A stretch of DNA of 64,000 nt, from positions 62,001 through 126,000 of the forward strand of contig NZ_FTOL01000001.1 of the NCBI RefSeq assembly GCF_900156735.1, given 5' to 3'. The stretch comes from Chryseobacterium ureilyticum (GTDB taxonomy: Bacteria; Bacteroidota; Bacteroidia; Flavobacteriales; Weeksellaceae). Both the position numbers and the translations under genes were made by a program. Under the pieces are notes generated by a model. That model searched no databases, was not told where the DNA came from, and worked only from the letters and a program-made list of their open reading frames with translations. Below, in pieces: positions 45,186-54,278 of the stretch. The first letter of the stretch is position 1, and every line of letters starts with the position of its first letter.

Positions 45186-48100
45186 GTCCGCTTTCTTTTA
45201 ATACTTCCTGATAGCTTTCTTCAGCTGTTTTTAATTTTAACTCAGGTAAGTCTTTTTGTTTTTCCCAAAGGCTTTTTAATTTATTCCAGCCTCTATGCCA
45301 TTGATCAGGAAGTCCTGCCATAGCAGATTGAAATTCTTTTTGTTGGTCTGAACTTGTATTAAATTCACTAATAATTTTAATTTGATGATGCAATTCTGCA
45401 AGTTCTTGATACCCATGTTTTATTCCCCAAAGAACAACACTTGCTTCACGGGCAAGCGTGACTGAGCGGGGATGATCATAACACCAGTCTATAACAGCCT
45501 TATCCATCCAGTCAGTATACATAGGATGAGTGAAAATTTCTTCTCTTCCTATTTTTTTGATCTGTGTATTCCAGTCTTTACTTCCTGCAAATAGCTTTCC
45601 TAGTTTTTCCACTCTGTTTTCAGCTAATTTTACTGCCAGATGATGTAATGGCTGCAGACCATTATCTTTAGCAAGCTGAGTATGTGTAGGTCCGTAAGAA
45701 TTTACTTTCCAGTTCCCTTGCTCAAGTAAAGTGAGTTCATTTTCAAGATAAGTTTGATAATCATCTATCATATTAATGGCAGTTAAGGCTAAAAAATGAT
45801 AGAAACTATTCTGGATAACTTTTATATATTGGGTTATAAAGTCAAATATACCAAATGCATTTGTAATATCTTTAAAGGAATAACCTAATACACGTTCTTC
45901 CACCATAAAATCTCTGAATTTCAGATATTTTAAGAAGGTTTCAGAGTAAAGATTGTCATCAGTTCCTTTATACGTTTCGTTTTTTTGTTTAGTATCTGAG
46001 GTTTGAGCTTTAGAAATATCTTTCAATAGTTCGTAGATCAAAGCATCATTAAATGTTCTTTCCCCTGCTTTCAAATCCTCTTGTTTTTCAACTTTGATGG
46101 AAAAGATCTTATTATTCACTTTGGGTGCTATACTGGCAATTGTATCCAAAGGTCCAAAACTTCCTGTTTGCACTATAGGACATGCAGCGTGAGAATAATA
46201 ATATCCTCTATTTTGAGCATGTTTAAGATAGCTGTATGATTCATCTTTATAAAGACTTTGATAATAATCGGCAGGATATATTGTGTTGTGGGCTTTTGTA
46301 AAGTTCTTTACAGCTTGGGGCTGCAATTCTGTATTGGTAATTGTATAAAATTTGAACCTTTCTTTTTCTAAAATCGAATGAATAGCATGGGTATTAGATT
46401 TAGCACCACTGTCTGATGTATGGCTTTTTAATGTTCCTTTTACACAGCTGGCTTTTAAATTATCCCAAGGAAAAACTTCCGGGTCATATACTTTCATCAC
46501 GGCAATTTCACAAAAATTGCTGTGTGCATAATAATCTTCAACAATGTGGAGTGCCGCACCAAAATTTATTCTTCCCTCTACCGTATTAGGATTGGACTTA
46601 TCAATAAATTTATTAAAACACTCAAAAGCACTTTCAAATGGGATAGAACTGTTACCTCTGATATAATTTTTTGTTCCAAACTGTACATTAGGTTCCCACT
46701 GTTGATCTACAGGATCTTTTACAAAATCCGGATCCAGTTTATGATTAAAATCGGGTGGTGGGCAAGGTTTGTTTGTCCCTTTTTCTTTGTTCTTCTTTTT
46801 TATAGCGTCACAAATTAACTTAGGATGAAGAGCAGCAGGGTTGTCTATATGTTCCTGAGGTTTGTAAACTCCTAGTAATTCAGGAGTTATTTTAGCATAT
46901 TTACTTCTGAAGTCCTGAATATATTTCATATAATTTTCAGGCTTTCCCTCTTCATTTTTAGCTTCTTTTTCTAATTCTCCAAATTCTTTTAGCCCAAGGA
47001 ATTCTACCAGAGTGGTAATAGCTTCTCTACTTAATTTCACAGGAGAAAATGCAGAAGGTTCCCATATAATTTTTGCTTCCGTCATTTTAAATTCAAAGCC
47101 TACCGGAAGGTCATAAGTTCTCAGATCATTTTTTGTAACTCTGTTTTCTTCCAGTAATTTTTCTAAATCATCTAATAATTTTGAGTTTTCCTCCTTATTC
47201 TGATGTTTATCTTTATATTCTTTACTGAGTATATCCAGAGCATTAGCCATGGGGCGTACAATCATAGGATCTACAAACTGTGAAAAGTCTCTGAGCCAGT
47301 TACCAAAGTAAATCTGTTTTCTTTCTACATTTTTATCACTTTTATATCTTTCAATCTTACTTAATGCATTCTTTTCAATGGCTTCATGTCCCAGCCCATG
47401 AAGATCATCTCCCATACCAGCTCCGAAAAACTCAAAACCAGCAAAATAATGATCATCATATTCAGTACGGTTGTCAACGTATTCTTTTAATTGTGTATGC
47501 AGGTCCGCAAAATCCCAGATCAGTTTTTTTTCTGTTCCTTTAACATTGGCAGTAGCGTAATGCTGTTCTTTTTGCTCAAAAGGATCTATAAAAAACTTTT
47601 TATATTTCGTATTTATGCTTGAAGAAAATTTAGCTCCTTCGTCTCCTTCAGCATCTCCTTTTTGTGACGAATATTCAAATCTTAACAGATAATCCAGATG
47701 GTGCCCGAATTCTTCTACTAAAGCAAGCATCAGTAATTTATGATGACCATTACTTTTTATTGCATTATCTATAAAACCTTGTGATACAAGAATATGATTG
47801 AAGTACTTTTTATTTTCACCTGTATAATAAGAAGCTCCTATGCCGTCCAGTTCTTTGATAACTGTGATTTTCGGATTGATGGACTGCTTTTTATCACTGG
47901 CGTTTTTATATAACTTTTCGTAAGCTTCCAAAGGTATATCATTACCAAAGATGTCAGCCATCCAAAAACAGAACATAGCCATACTATCTTTCTTGGCAAA
48001 AGAAAAAAGCTGTTCCAGAGCAAATGTACTTTCCAAAGTATAGTCACTCTCTTCAATTTTTAATTCTTTAGGAGAGTAGGATTGGTGCTTTACCCCTCCA

Positions 48101-48264
48101 TCTTTACCATGTTGTTCAACCTTCTTATTGCTATTAAGGCTAAGGTTTTCTTTAAATGACTCAATATTGATTTTATCTGAAACTTCATTAATATTTTCAG
48201 CTTGTATAATATAGTCCTTATTAACGGCTACCTTGATGTTTTTTGCCTGTTTTACAATTGCCAT
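45175..48264 (-). CDS. HET-C-domain putative type VI effector
   Basis: A 1029-residue protein without signal peptide. Two regions can be read. First, a metallopeptidase-like block, VEEFGHHLD (about residues 183-191) and GDEGAKF (207-213); the first His of a classical HExxH is Glu here. Second, the HET-C hallmarks YFGNWLRDFSQ (about 319-329) and FGAALHIVEDYYAHSNFCE (568-586), as in fungal heterokaryon-incompatibility protein HET-C, a fold related to zinc phospholipase C. It starts 2 bp after the vgrG stop and overlaps a lipoprotein gene at its end. Most likely a toxin delivered by the VgrG, perhaps attacking lipids (inference). Confidence 0.75.
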   Translation of the reverse strand: MAIVKQAKNIKVAVNKDYIIQAENINEVSDKINIESFKENLSLNSNKKVEQHGKDGGVKHQSYSPKELKIEESDYTLESTFALEQLFSFAKKDSMAMFCFWMADIFGNDIPLEAYEKLYKNASDKKQSINPKITVIKELDGIGASYYTGENKKYFNHILVSQGFIDNAIKSNGHHKLLMLALVEEFGHHLDYLLRFEYSSQKGDAEGDEGAKFSSSINTKYKKFFIDPFEQKEQHYATANVKGTEKKLIWDFADLHTQLKEYVDNRTEYDDHYFAGFEFFGAGMGDDLHGLGHEAIEKNALSKIERYKSDKNVERKQIYFGNWLRDFSQFVDPMIVRPMANALDILSKEYKDKHQNKEENSKLLDDLEKLLEENRVTKNDLRTYDLPVGFEFKMTEAKIIWEPSAFSPVKLSREAITTLVEFLGLKEFGELEKEAKNEEGKPENYMKYIQDFRSKYAKITPELLGVYKPQEHIDNPAALHPKLICDAIKKKNKEKGTNKPCPPPDFNHKLDPDFVKDPVDQQWEPNVQFGTKNYIRGNSSIPFESAFECFNKFIDKSNPNTVEGRINFGAALHIVEDYYAHSNFCEIAVMKVYDPEVFPWDNLKASCVKGTLKSHTSDSGAKSNTHAIHSILEKERFKFYTITNTELQPQAVKNFTKAHNTIYPADYYQSLYKDESYSYLKHAQNRGYYYSHAACPIVQTGSFGPLDTIASIAPKVNNKIFSIKVEKQEDLKAGERTFNDALIYELLKDISKAQTSDTKQKNETYKGTDDNLYSETFLKYLKFRDFMVEERVLGYSFKDITNAFGIFDFITQYIKVIQNSFYHFLALTAINMIDDYQTYLENELTLLEQGNWKVNSYGPTHTQLAKDNGLQPLHHLAVKLAENRVEKLGKLFAGSKDWNTQIKKIGREEIFTHPMYTDWMDKAVIDWCYDHPRSVTLAREASVVLWGIKHGYQELAELHHQIKIISEFNTSSDQQKEFQSAMAGLPDQWHRGWNKLKSLWEKQKDLPELKLKTAEESYQEVLKESGHGQ

Positions 48265-48266
48265 GG

Positions 48267-50201
48267 CTAGAAGAGTTTAGCTTTGTCTGCACTGTTGTTC
48301 TCAATGATCTTTGCACTTTGCAGCGTCATATTCTCCTTATCACTGAACATGGAGATCTTACCAGCCAATGACTGTGACGTTTCCGATTGTCTGTGAATAC
48401 CTTTTTCAGCCATTTCCTGTCTGTTATCAGAAGTTTCTCTGATATCTCCCGCTGCATTTTGAATAATATCTGTTCCGGCAATAGAAGTGATGTTTACATT
48501 GGCAGAGTTTGATATATTTTCTCCTGCATTTAATGTGAAATTCTTACCGGCTATCATATCTATATTTTCACCAGCTTTAAAATACATATTTTTAGGCGCG
48601 GTTACGGTAATATTTCCTTTACCGTCCATCAAATAAGTATTTCCGCTTGGATCCTCTATGAAAATACTGCCCTCCTTATCATTAAAGATTACTTTATTTC
48701 CACTTCTTGTCTGAATAGATTTTATGTGATTGTTTACCCCACCACCAAGAGCTACCTGCCCATGGAACATTCCTCCCATTGCGAAAGGAAAATCCGGATG
48801 ATGATATTCAAAACCTACCATAACCTGATCTCCTACTTCCGGAATAGCTACAAAACCTCTGTTTTGAGTAATAGCATCCGTTCCTCCAGCATCAGGACTC
48901 ATCATTCTGATAAAATGAGTAGTGTCTGGATTTCTCTGCCAATCAAACCTTACCTGTATTCTTCCTTGATTAAGCGGATCGGTATTAGAAATCACAGTAG
49001 CAACCTGAGGTTCAGCATTCGGAATGATGAAATCCGGCTTAGGCATGAAACCTGTTCCTTCTGCAATTGCTTCAAAACTTCCTTTATAATATCCTCGGGC
49101 ATCTACCTCATGGGAAGTTTCAGTAATAGTAACTTTTGTAAAATAAGCGGTTTCATTACTGTCTGGTTTACGCATTTGAATATCAGCTGTACAACCAGGG
49201 TATAGAAAAGGAACCGTTGTATTTCCGGAAACGGTAAATACTTCTACAGCTGCACTTCCCGCCGCACTCTTCTGAGAATCATCCACATCCATGAACATAT
49301 TAGCGTTTACAGGAGCAGGAGAAAGTGATCGTGCCTTGAAAATGTTGCTGTTAAGCTCGTAAGCTTTAGCAGGAACTTCCCCAAGATGTCTGATACTGCT
49401 TTCTGATCCTGTCATTTTTGAATGTTCGCTGCTGTTATATCCGAAAAATTCAGGTTTTGTATGTACAGCTTTTAATTCTATCTGTACATCCGTAGCGTTG
49501 CTTCCGTAAATAAGACGTACCGGCTTTTCAGGAGTTGGAAGTTTTCCAAAATGAAGAACTTCTCCGTCATAATAAAACTGTTCCCCATATGCCTCAGCAG
49601 TTCGTGCCAGATAGTTGTAATGGGTTTCGTTGTATTGTGAGCTGTAGTTGATGTAACTTTTATTCTGAGTATCTACCCTGAAATCAAATTTTTCAGAGCC
49701 GAGTGTTTCTTTAATGATTTTATCTGCAATAATTCCTGTATTTACAGACTGGCTTCCACCGAAACTCTGCGTATGAGGAGCGGAATCCATAAGAATAGTA
49801 GGGCTGTGACCTTTCAATACAATATTTCCAAGGCTCATTCTTTCCTGACTGAAAGCAGCTTTGGTAATCACCCCTACAAAGGTTCTTTCCGGGCTTTCAT
49901 TTTCATAATCCTTATATTTAAAAACAACTGTTATTCGCTTACCCAGAAACAAACGGGCTTCTTCAAGATTATGATTTTGAGCTTGTCCTAAAGTATCATG
50001 AGCCAGCGTAAGCTCAAATTGATGGTGACGTCTCGCACTTTGCTGCAAACGAAAGTGTTTGAAGTGTTTGATGGTCTTTCCTTCAATGATGATATCCAGC
50101 TTTACCACACGGTTGATCCCCGGAATATGGTTTCCTGAAATCTTATCAGCGTTATCAGGTGCTTTATAACGATTCGGTTGAAATGAAAAATTACCCTCCA
50201 T
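48267..50201 (-). CDS. vgrG: Type VI secretion spike protein VgrG (TssI)
   Basis: A 644-residue spike protein. The N-terminal two-thirds has the gp27-like layout (KHFRLQQSARRHHQFEL; NYLARTAEAYGEQFYYDGEVLHFG). A gp5-like OB fold follows (GRIQVRFDWQ...FIRMMSPDAGG...GFVAIPEVGDQVMVGFEYHHPDFP, about residues 400-465). A C-terminal beta-helix needle carries repeated short strands (GNITVTAPKNMYFKAGENIDMIAGKNFTL pattern). No fused toxin domain is visible. It lies in one operon with hcp upstream and the HET-C gene 2 bp downstream, so it presumably carries that protein. Confidence 0.92.
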   Translation of the reverse strand: MEGNFSFQPNRYKAPDNADKISGNHIPGINRVVKLDIIIEGKTIKHFKHFRLQQSARRHHQFELTLAHDTLGQAQNHNLEEARLFLGKRITVVFKYKDYENESPERTFVGVITKAAFSQERMSLGNIVLKGHSPTILMDSAPHTQSFGGSQSVNTGIIADKIIKETLGSEKFDFRVDTQNKSYINYSSQYNETHYNYLARTAEAYGEQFYYDGEVLHFGKLPTPEKPVRLIYGSNATDVQIELKAVHTKPEFFGYNSSEHSKMTGSESSIRHLGEVPAKAYELNSNIFKARSLSPAPVNANMFMDVDDSQKSAAGSAAVEVFTVSGNTTVPFLYPGCTADIQMRKPDSNETAYFTKVTITETSHEVDARGYYKGSFEAIAEGTGFMPKPDFIIPNAEPQVATVISNTDPLNQGRIQVRFDWQRNPDTTHFIRMMSPDAGGTDAITQNRGFVAIPEVGDQVMVGFEYHHPDFPFAMGGMFHGQVALGGGVNNHIKSIQTRSGNKVIFNDKEGSIFIEDPSGNTYLMDGKGNITVTAPKNMYFKAGENIDMIAGKNFTLNAGENISNSANVNITSIAGTDIIQNAAGDIRETSDNRQEMAEKGIHRQSETSQSLAGKISMFSDKENMTLQSAKIIENNSADKAKLF

Positions 50202-50343
50202 GATTAATATTGTGTTTTTGTTAGTTTGTTTTGCAGATTATCGGTGAAATAATTTTTTCTCTGTAAAGTATTGATGTAATAATCTGCTGATTCTCATTGT
50301 ATATCATTTCAAATTGTTTGAATTTGTAATGATAATCAAACTG

Positions 50344-50377
50344 ACAAGACAGAATCCTTTTTTGAATTCTGCCCTGT
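50344..50377 (-). promoter_or_regulatory. Hairpin between hcp and vgrG, possible attenuator
   Basis: On the minus-strand RNA a 12-bp stem forms (50344-50355 with 50366-50377) with two G-U pairs and a 10-nt loop. The following sequence is only weakly T-rich. It may partly terminate or protect the hcp transcript, giving more Hcp than VgrG. Confidence 0.5.
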
Positions 50378-50409
50378 TAGTTCTAATATTTTAAGTGATT
50401 TTCTTAAGA

Positions 50410-50814
50410 TTAAGACGGCCACGCACCGAAATAAGAAGAATTACCAAGGTCAATTTGTTCTGCACTTACTACAAAACTGATATACATGCTGTTCTCATCC
50501 ACTGCATCGAAGTCTACTTCATGCTGGATTACGTAACCGTTGTTCCACTTTAATGTTGTTAAAGTACCTTCTTCGTGAGATTTGTTGAAGGTAATTTCTC
50601 CTACTGTAGGCTTGTACTTCCCGTTCAGTAAGCTTTCAAGAATGTCAGATTTATCAGTAGCTTCTACTGTAATTTTGATCAATGCATTAGAAGGGTCAGA
50701 TGCTACACGTCCAGAAACGTCTGTAGATCTTGAAACGCTGTAATTAAGCTTTAATAATTTTTGCCCTTCACCGTTGTTGAATTTTAAAATTCCTCTTGAA
50801 TTTCTTTCTGCCAT
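50410..50814 (-). CDS. hcp: Type VI secretion tube protein Hcp (TssD)
   Basis: A 134-residue protein of the Bacteroidota TssD/Hcp type, forming the hexameric rings of the inner tube. Seen: beta-barrel pattern with LKLNYSVSRSTDVSGRVASDPSNALIKI, GEITFNKSHEEGTLTTLKW and a C-terminal NMYISF-like strand (ENSMYISFVVSAEQIDLGN). First gene of the cargo operon, with its own -7 box. Confidence 0.9.
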   Translation of the reverse strand: MAERNSRGILKFNNGEGQKLLKLNYSVSRSTDVSGRVASDPSNALIKITVEATDKSDILESLLNGKYKPTVGEITFNKSHEEGTLTTLKWNNGYVIQHEVDFDAVDENSMYISFVVSAEQIDLGNSSYFGAWPS

Positions 50815-50861
50815 GATTAATAGTTTTTAATTAATATTATGTAATTTGATCTATATGTCAC

Positions 50862-50869
50862 CAAAAATA
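50862..50869 (-). promoter_or_regulatory. -7 promoter box of hcp and the type VI cargo operon
   Basis: Minus-strand TATTTTTG matches TAnnTTTG, 48 nt upstream of the hcp ATG at 50814. No clear -33. Confidence 0.5.
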
Positions 50870-51002
50870 GAGGTATTTATAATATGATTAAAAGAAATTT
50901 GAGAAAATTTGAAAAAGTGTAGTAGTTCTTCTACTAACAAGTGTTAGGCTTTTGTCTATGTGTTTGTTTGTTAGTGGCTTGTAGTCGTGGTTTCTTGATG
51001 TT

Positions 51003-51971
51003 TTAAGAAATTTTAGAAAGAATAGAGTTGATAATCATATTCGCATGAACTCTTGAATTCTCAATGAACCAAAGATGAGTATCTTTCCCCCCGCAGACCA
51101 CTCCGGCAAGATAAAGATCCGGAACATTTGTTTCCATAGTTTCAAAATTATACTGTGGATTCAGGTAATCTCCATTCAGTTCTATTCCTGAATTTCTCAG
51201 AAAATCAAAATCCGGAAGATAGCCTGTCATTGCCAATACAAAATCATTTTCAATCTCATGAGCCTGCTGATTTTCATCTTTAAAAACTACAGAGTTTTCC
51301 TTTATTTCTATGATTTCTGCATTAAAATGAGCTTTAATACTTCCTTCTGCAATTCTGTTCTCAATATCAGGTTTTACCCAATATTTTACACTCTTTGAAA
51401 TTTCGGAATGACGAATGATCATGGTAACTTCGGCGCCTTTTCTATAAGTTTCAAGGGCTGCATCCACCGCTGAGTTGCTTGATCCTACTACCACAACCTT
51501 TTGTCTTGCATATGGATAAGGCTCAGTGTAGTAGTGTTTTACTTTTGGAAGATTTTCTCCAGGAATATTCATGAGGTTAGGTATGTCATAGAAACCTGTA
51601 GCAATCACCACATTTTTTGCCAGATAATTTCCTTTTGTTGTTCCAATCTGAAATATTCCGTTTTCTTTGGAGACTTTTAAAACTTTTTCATAAAGATGAA
51701 TATTGAGATTTTTCTGTCTTGCAATCCCTTGGTAATATTCCAAAGCATCCTGTCTGCCTGGTTTGGGAGCTGTAGAAATGAAAGGAACGTTATCAATTTC
51801 AAGCTTTTCAGCTGTGGAAAAGAAACGCATATATAAAGGATAATGATATAAGGAATTTACTATGGTTCCTTTTTCAATAATTAAATAATTCAGATTGTTT
51901 TTCTGAGCTTCAATAGCACAGTTTAAGCCAATAGGTCCTGCTCCAATAATAAGAATATCCAAAATTTCCAT
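51003..51971 (-). CDS. ypdA: YpdA-family putative bacillithiol disulfide reductase
   Basis: A 322-residue flavoprotein of the thioredoxin-reductase superfamily. Seen: FAD-binding IIGAGPIGLNCA (about residues 8-19), NADPH-binding VVGSSNSAVDAAL (about 164-176), and a second FAD contact block near LYLAGVVCGG. No CxxC redox pair, as in YpdA (Bdr), which reduces bacillithiol disulfide in Firmicutes. Members of the Bacteroidota also make bacillithiol (known), so this role is plausible. The -7 box lies only 4 nt before the ATG. Confidence 0.85.
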   Translation of the reverse strand: MEILDILIIGAGPIGLNCAIEAQKNNLNYLIIEKGTIVNSLYHYPLYMRFFSTAEKLEIDNVPFISTAPKPGRQDALEYYQGIARQKNLNIHLYEKVLKVSKENGIFQIGTTKGNYLAKNVVIATGFYDIPNLMNIPGENLPKVKHYYTEPYPYARQKVVVVGSSNSAVDAALETYRKGAEVTMIIRHSEISKSVKYWVKPDIENRIAEGSIKAHFNAEIIEIKENSVVFKDENQQAHEIENDFVLAMTGYLPDFDFLRNSGIELNGDYLNPQYNFETMETNVPDLYLAGVVCGGKDTHLWFIENSRVHANMIINSILSKIS

Positions 51972-51975
51972 CTAA

Positions 51976-51983
51976 CAAAGGTA
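51976..51983 (-). promoter_or_regulatory. -7 promoter box of ypdA
   Basis: Minus-strand TACCTTTG ends 4 nt before the ATG at 51971. The transcript would start at or near the A of the ATG, i.e. be leaderless. Confidence 0.5.
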
Positions 51984-52131
51984 CGATGTAATTGGGAAAA
52001 GGAGTGAATGAATCATTTAAATCTAAAATATCTATATTTTAATACTGTAAAACATAAACGATGTATCTTGTGGCTATATAAGCTGTGGCATTAGTTTTGG
52101 TGTTTTTTAAGCTATTACAAAATTATAAATT

Positions 52132-52773
52132 ATGAAAAGATTACTTATTTCAATGCTTGTATTGGGTCTGGTGGTTGCCTGTAAGAAAGAACCCGGAAAA
52201 CCTGTTCCGAATGAAATTGATACAATTGCCAGAATAAATCCGGACAGTGCAAAAGTCGTGAAGAATGATACTTTGAAATTTGCAGGTTTGAAGAAAACAA
52301 ATGATGAGGTTTTGCAGACGTTGAAAGCTAAAGATTATAAAACTTTTGCAACATTTATCCATCCTCAAAAAGGAATTAGTTTTTCAATGTATGCTTTTGT
52401 AGATCCAAAAGGAGATAAACATTTCTCTAAAGAAGATTTTGAAAAGTATTTACCTACCAAAACACTGTTTACATGGGGTGCAAAAGATGGTTCGGGAGAT
52501 CCGTATAAAGCTACGATCAATAATTATCTTGACAAATGGGTTTTCTCCAAAGATTTTACAATATCTCAATATTCTCTTAACAAGTTTATTGGTGGGGGAA
52601 ATTCATTGAATAATTTGAAAGAAATCTATCCGAAAGCGGATTTTACAGAGAACTATAGTAAAGGTACAGAAAAGAACAGTGAAATGGACTGGAAGACGGT
52701 GCGTTTTGTTTTTGAAGAATTTCAGGGGAAATATTACCTGATTGCTGTTGTGAATGACCAGTGGACAATTTAA
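52132..52773 (+). CDS. Hypothetical lipoprotein
   Basis: A 213-residue predicted lipoprotein with lipobox LVVAC (Cys about 17) followed by KKEPGKPVPNE. The mature part has FIHPQKGISFSMYAFVD and a C-terminal VRFVFEEFQGKYYLIAVVNDQW strand pattern, reminiscent of SnoaL/NTF2-like folds, but no certain family. Monocistronic by position. Confidence 0.6.
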   Translation: MKRLLISMLVLGLVVACKKEPGKPVPNEIDTIARINPDSAKVVKNDTLKFAGLKKTNDEVLQTLKAKDYKTFATFIHPQKGISFSMYAFVDPKGDKHFSKEDFEKYLPTKTLFTWGAKDGSGDPYKATINNYLDKWVFSKDFTISQYSLNKFIGGGNSLNNLKEIYPKADFTENYSKGTEKNSEMDWKTVRFVFEEFQGKYYLIAVVNDQWTI

Positions 52774-52911
52774 AAGTTAGAAGCTGGATGTAGGAAGCTG
52801 GAAGAAGTTTTTAGTTATAAAAGGTAAAAGTGATTTTCAATTATATTCTGAAGGTGAAAATGACAATTGTTTTTCCATATTTTATAACTTCCTTCTTCCA
52901 GCTTCTAACTT
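52774..52911. repeat. Intergenic inverted repeat (REP-like palindrome)
   Basis: A perfect 15-bp inverted repeat, 52774-52788 (AAGTTAGAAGCTGGA) with 52897-52911. An alternative nested 14-bp arm GAAGCTGGAAGAAG (52794-52807) pairs with 52893-52906. The left arm therefore contains two similar units competing for one right arm. It lies between convergent genes and may act as a terminator or be a dispersed repeat. Confidence 0.7.
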
Positions 52912-52918
52912 CCTTTCT

Positions 52919-54214
52919 TTATAAAATTTCGCTGAGTTGCTTGGTAAGATTTTTTCGTGAAAACTGTTCAATGTGTTGAGTGTTTTCAGATAGTTGACCG
53001 TTTTTCCAGAGATCGAATTTCTCAAGGATGAATTTTTTTACAGTTTCAGAATCACTGTAGCTGAAATGTTTTCCGGACTGAGTTTCATTCAATATTTTTG
53101 AAACATCAGCCTGATCAGGACCAAATGATAAAATCTGTTTTCCTGAAGCCAGATATTCGAATATTTTTCCTGGAATAATTCCTTTTGAGGATTCATTCGG
53201 GAAATTGGTGATCAGTAATATTTCTGAGGTCTGCATTTCTTCCACAGCTTTACCATGGGCAAGATATCCAAGGTTCAGGATATGATTTTTTAAACTTGAA
53301 CTTTCGATAAAGTTTAAGATCTTATCATCAATTCTTCCGACAAATTTTAAGCTGAAATATTTTGCGAAATCAATATTCTCTTTTACCAATTCATCCAAAA
53401 CTTTCCAAAGGTTTTCAGGGTTTCTGAGTTGTTCCAAAACACCGATATAGCTTAGAGTAAACTTATCCTTCAATATGTTTTCAGTTTGTATTTTTGGTTT
53501 GTCGGAGTCACTTTCATCAAATCCATTGGTAATGCATACTGAATTAGCTCCTGCTTTACGGAAATTTTCAGCATCCGTATAACTTGTAGCAAGTGTAATG
53601 TCTGCATTTTTGAATACTGCACTTTCCAGTTGGCGGTGTTTTTTATCAGAGCTTTTGGTTAATTTTAAGTGCTTGTAATAGGAAATTTCAGTCCATGGAT
53701 CACGAAAGTCAGCAATCCACTTAAGATTGGGGAATTTATCTTTTAATCCTAATCCAATCAGGTGAAGAGAGTGGGGCGGACCTGAAGTTACAATCGTATC
53801 AATATTATTTTCTTGTATGTATTTCTCAAGAAACTGAATGGAAGGTTTTACCCAGAAAACTCTTGCATCAGGAATGAAAAAGTTTCCTCTTACCCAAATA
53901 GATAATTTAGATTTCCAGCTTTGATTTTTACCAACATCAAATTGTCCTGCCTTAAATTTTTTATTGCTTTTATTAAGCTTTTCAGCCAGCTGATAAGGTT
54001 CCCATATTTTAGTTCTTACGATTTCAATATCTTCAGGAACGTCCTTCATTAGGGTCTCATCCAGTAATGGATAACTTGGATTTTCAGGAGTGTAAATGAC
54101 CGGTTTCCAGCCGAATTCTGGCAGATATTTTGCAAACTTCAGCCATCTTTGAACACCAGGACCTCCCGCAGGAGGCCAGTAATAGGTGATGATCAATATT
54201 TTCTTTTGTTCCAT
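52919..54214 (-). CDS. Glycosyltransferase family 4-like protein
   Basis: A 431-residue cytoplasmic GT-B glycosyltransferase. Seen: N-terminal YYWPPAGGPGVQRWLKFAKYLPEFGW (glycine-rich donor loop), a DFRDPW block, and C-terminal nucleotide-sugar domain with LSYIGVLEQLRNP and KIFEYLASGKQILSFGPD (GT4 E-x7-E-like region). It may add sugars to a polysaccharide or lipid; substrate unknown. Followed leftward by the palindrome, upstream of it the GIY-YIG element. Confidence 0.8.
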   Translation of the reverse strand: MEQKKILIITYYWPPAGGPGVQRWLKFAKYLPEFGWKPVIYTPENPSYPLLDETLMKDVPEDIEIVRTKIWEPYQLAEKLNKSNKKFKAGQFDVGKNQSWKSKLSIWVRGNFFIPDARVFWVKPSIQFLEKYIQENNIDTIVTSGPPHSLHLIGLGLKDKFPNLKWIADFRDPWTEISYYKHLKLTKSSDKKHRQLESAVFKNADITLATSYTDAENFRKAGANSVCITNGFDESDSDKPKIQTENILKDKFTLSYIGVLEQLRNPENLWKVLDELVKENIDFAKYFSLKFVGRIDDKILNFIESSSLKNHILNLGYLAHGKAVEEMQTSEILLITNFPNESSKGIIPGKIFEYLASGKQILSFGPDQADVSKILNETQSGKHFSYSDSETVKKFILEKFDLWKNGQLSENTQHIEQFSRKNLTKQLSEIL

Positions 54215-54240
54215 TATTTATGAATCGTCTATTATTCATT

Positions 54241-54278
54241 TGTCATTCTGAACGGAGGGAAGCGTAGTGAAGAATCTC
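54241..54278 (+). repeat. Left inverted repeat of the GIY-YIG element
   Basis: 38 bp, begins TGTCATTCTGAA and ends GAAGAATCTC. It matches the reverse complement of 54591-54628 at 30 of 38 positions, with both ends perfect. Confidence 0.85.

Noticed and set aside
52774..52918. CRISPR-like repeats
   Set aside because: Only one inverted pair with internal similarity, no regular repeat-spacer pattern and no cas genes in the window.
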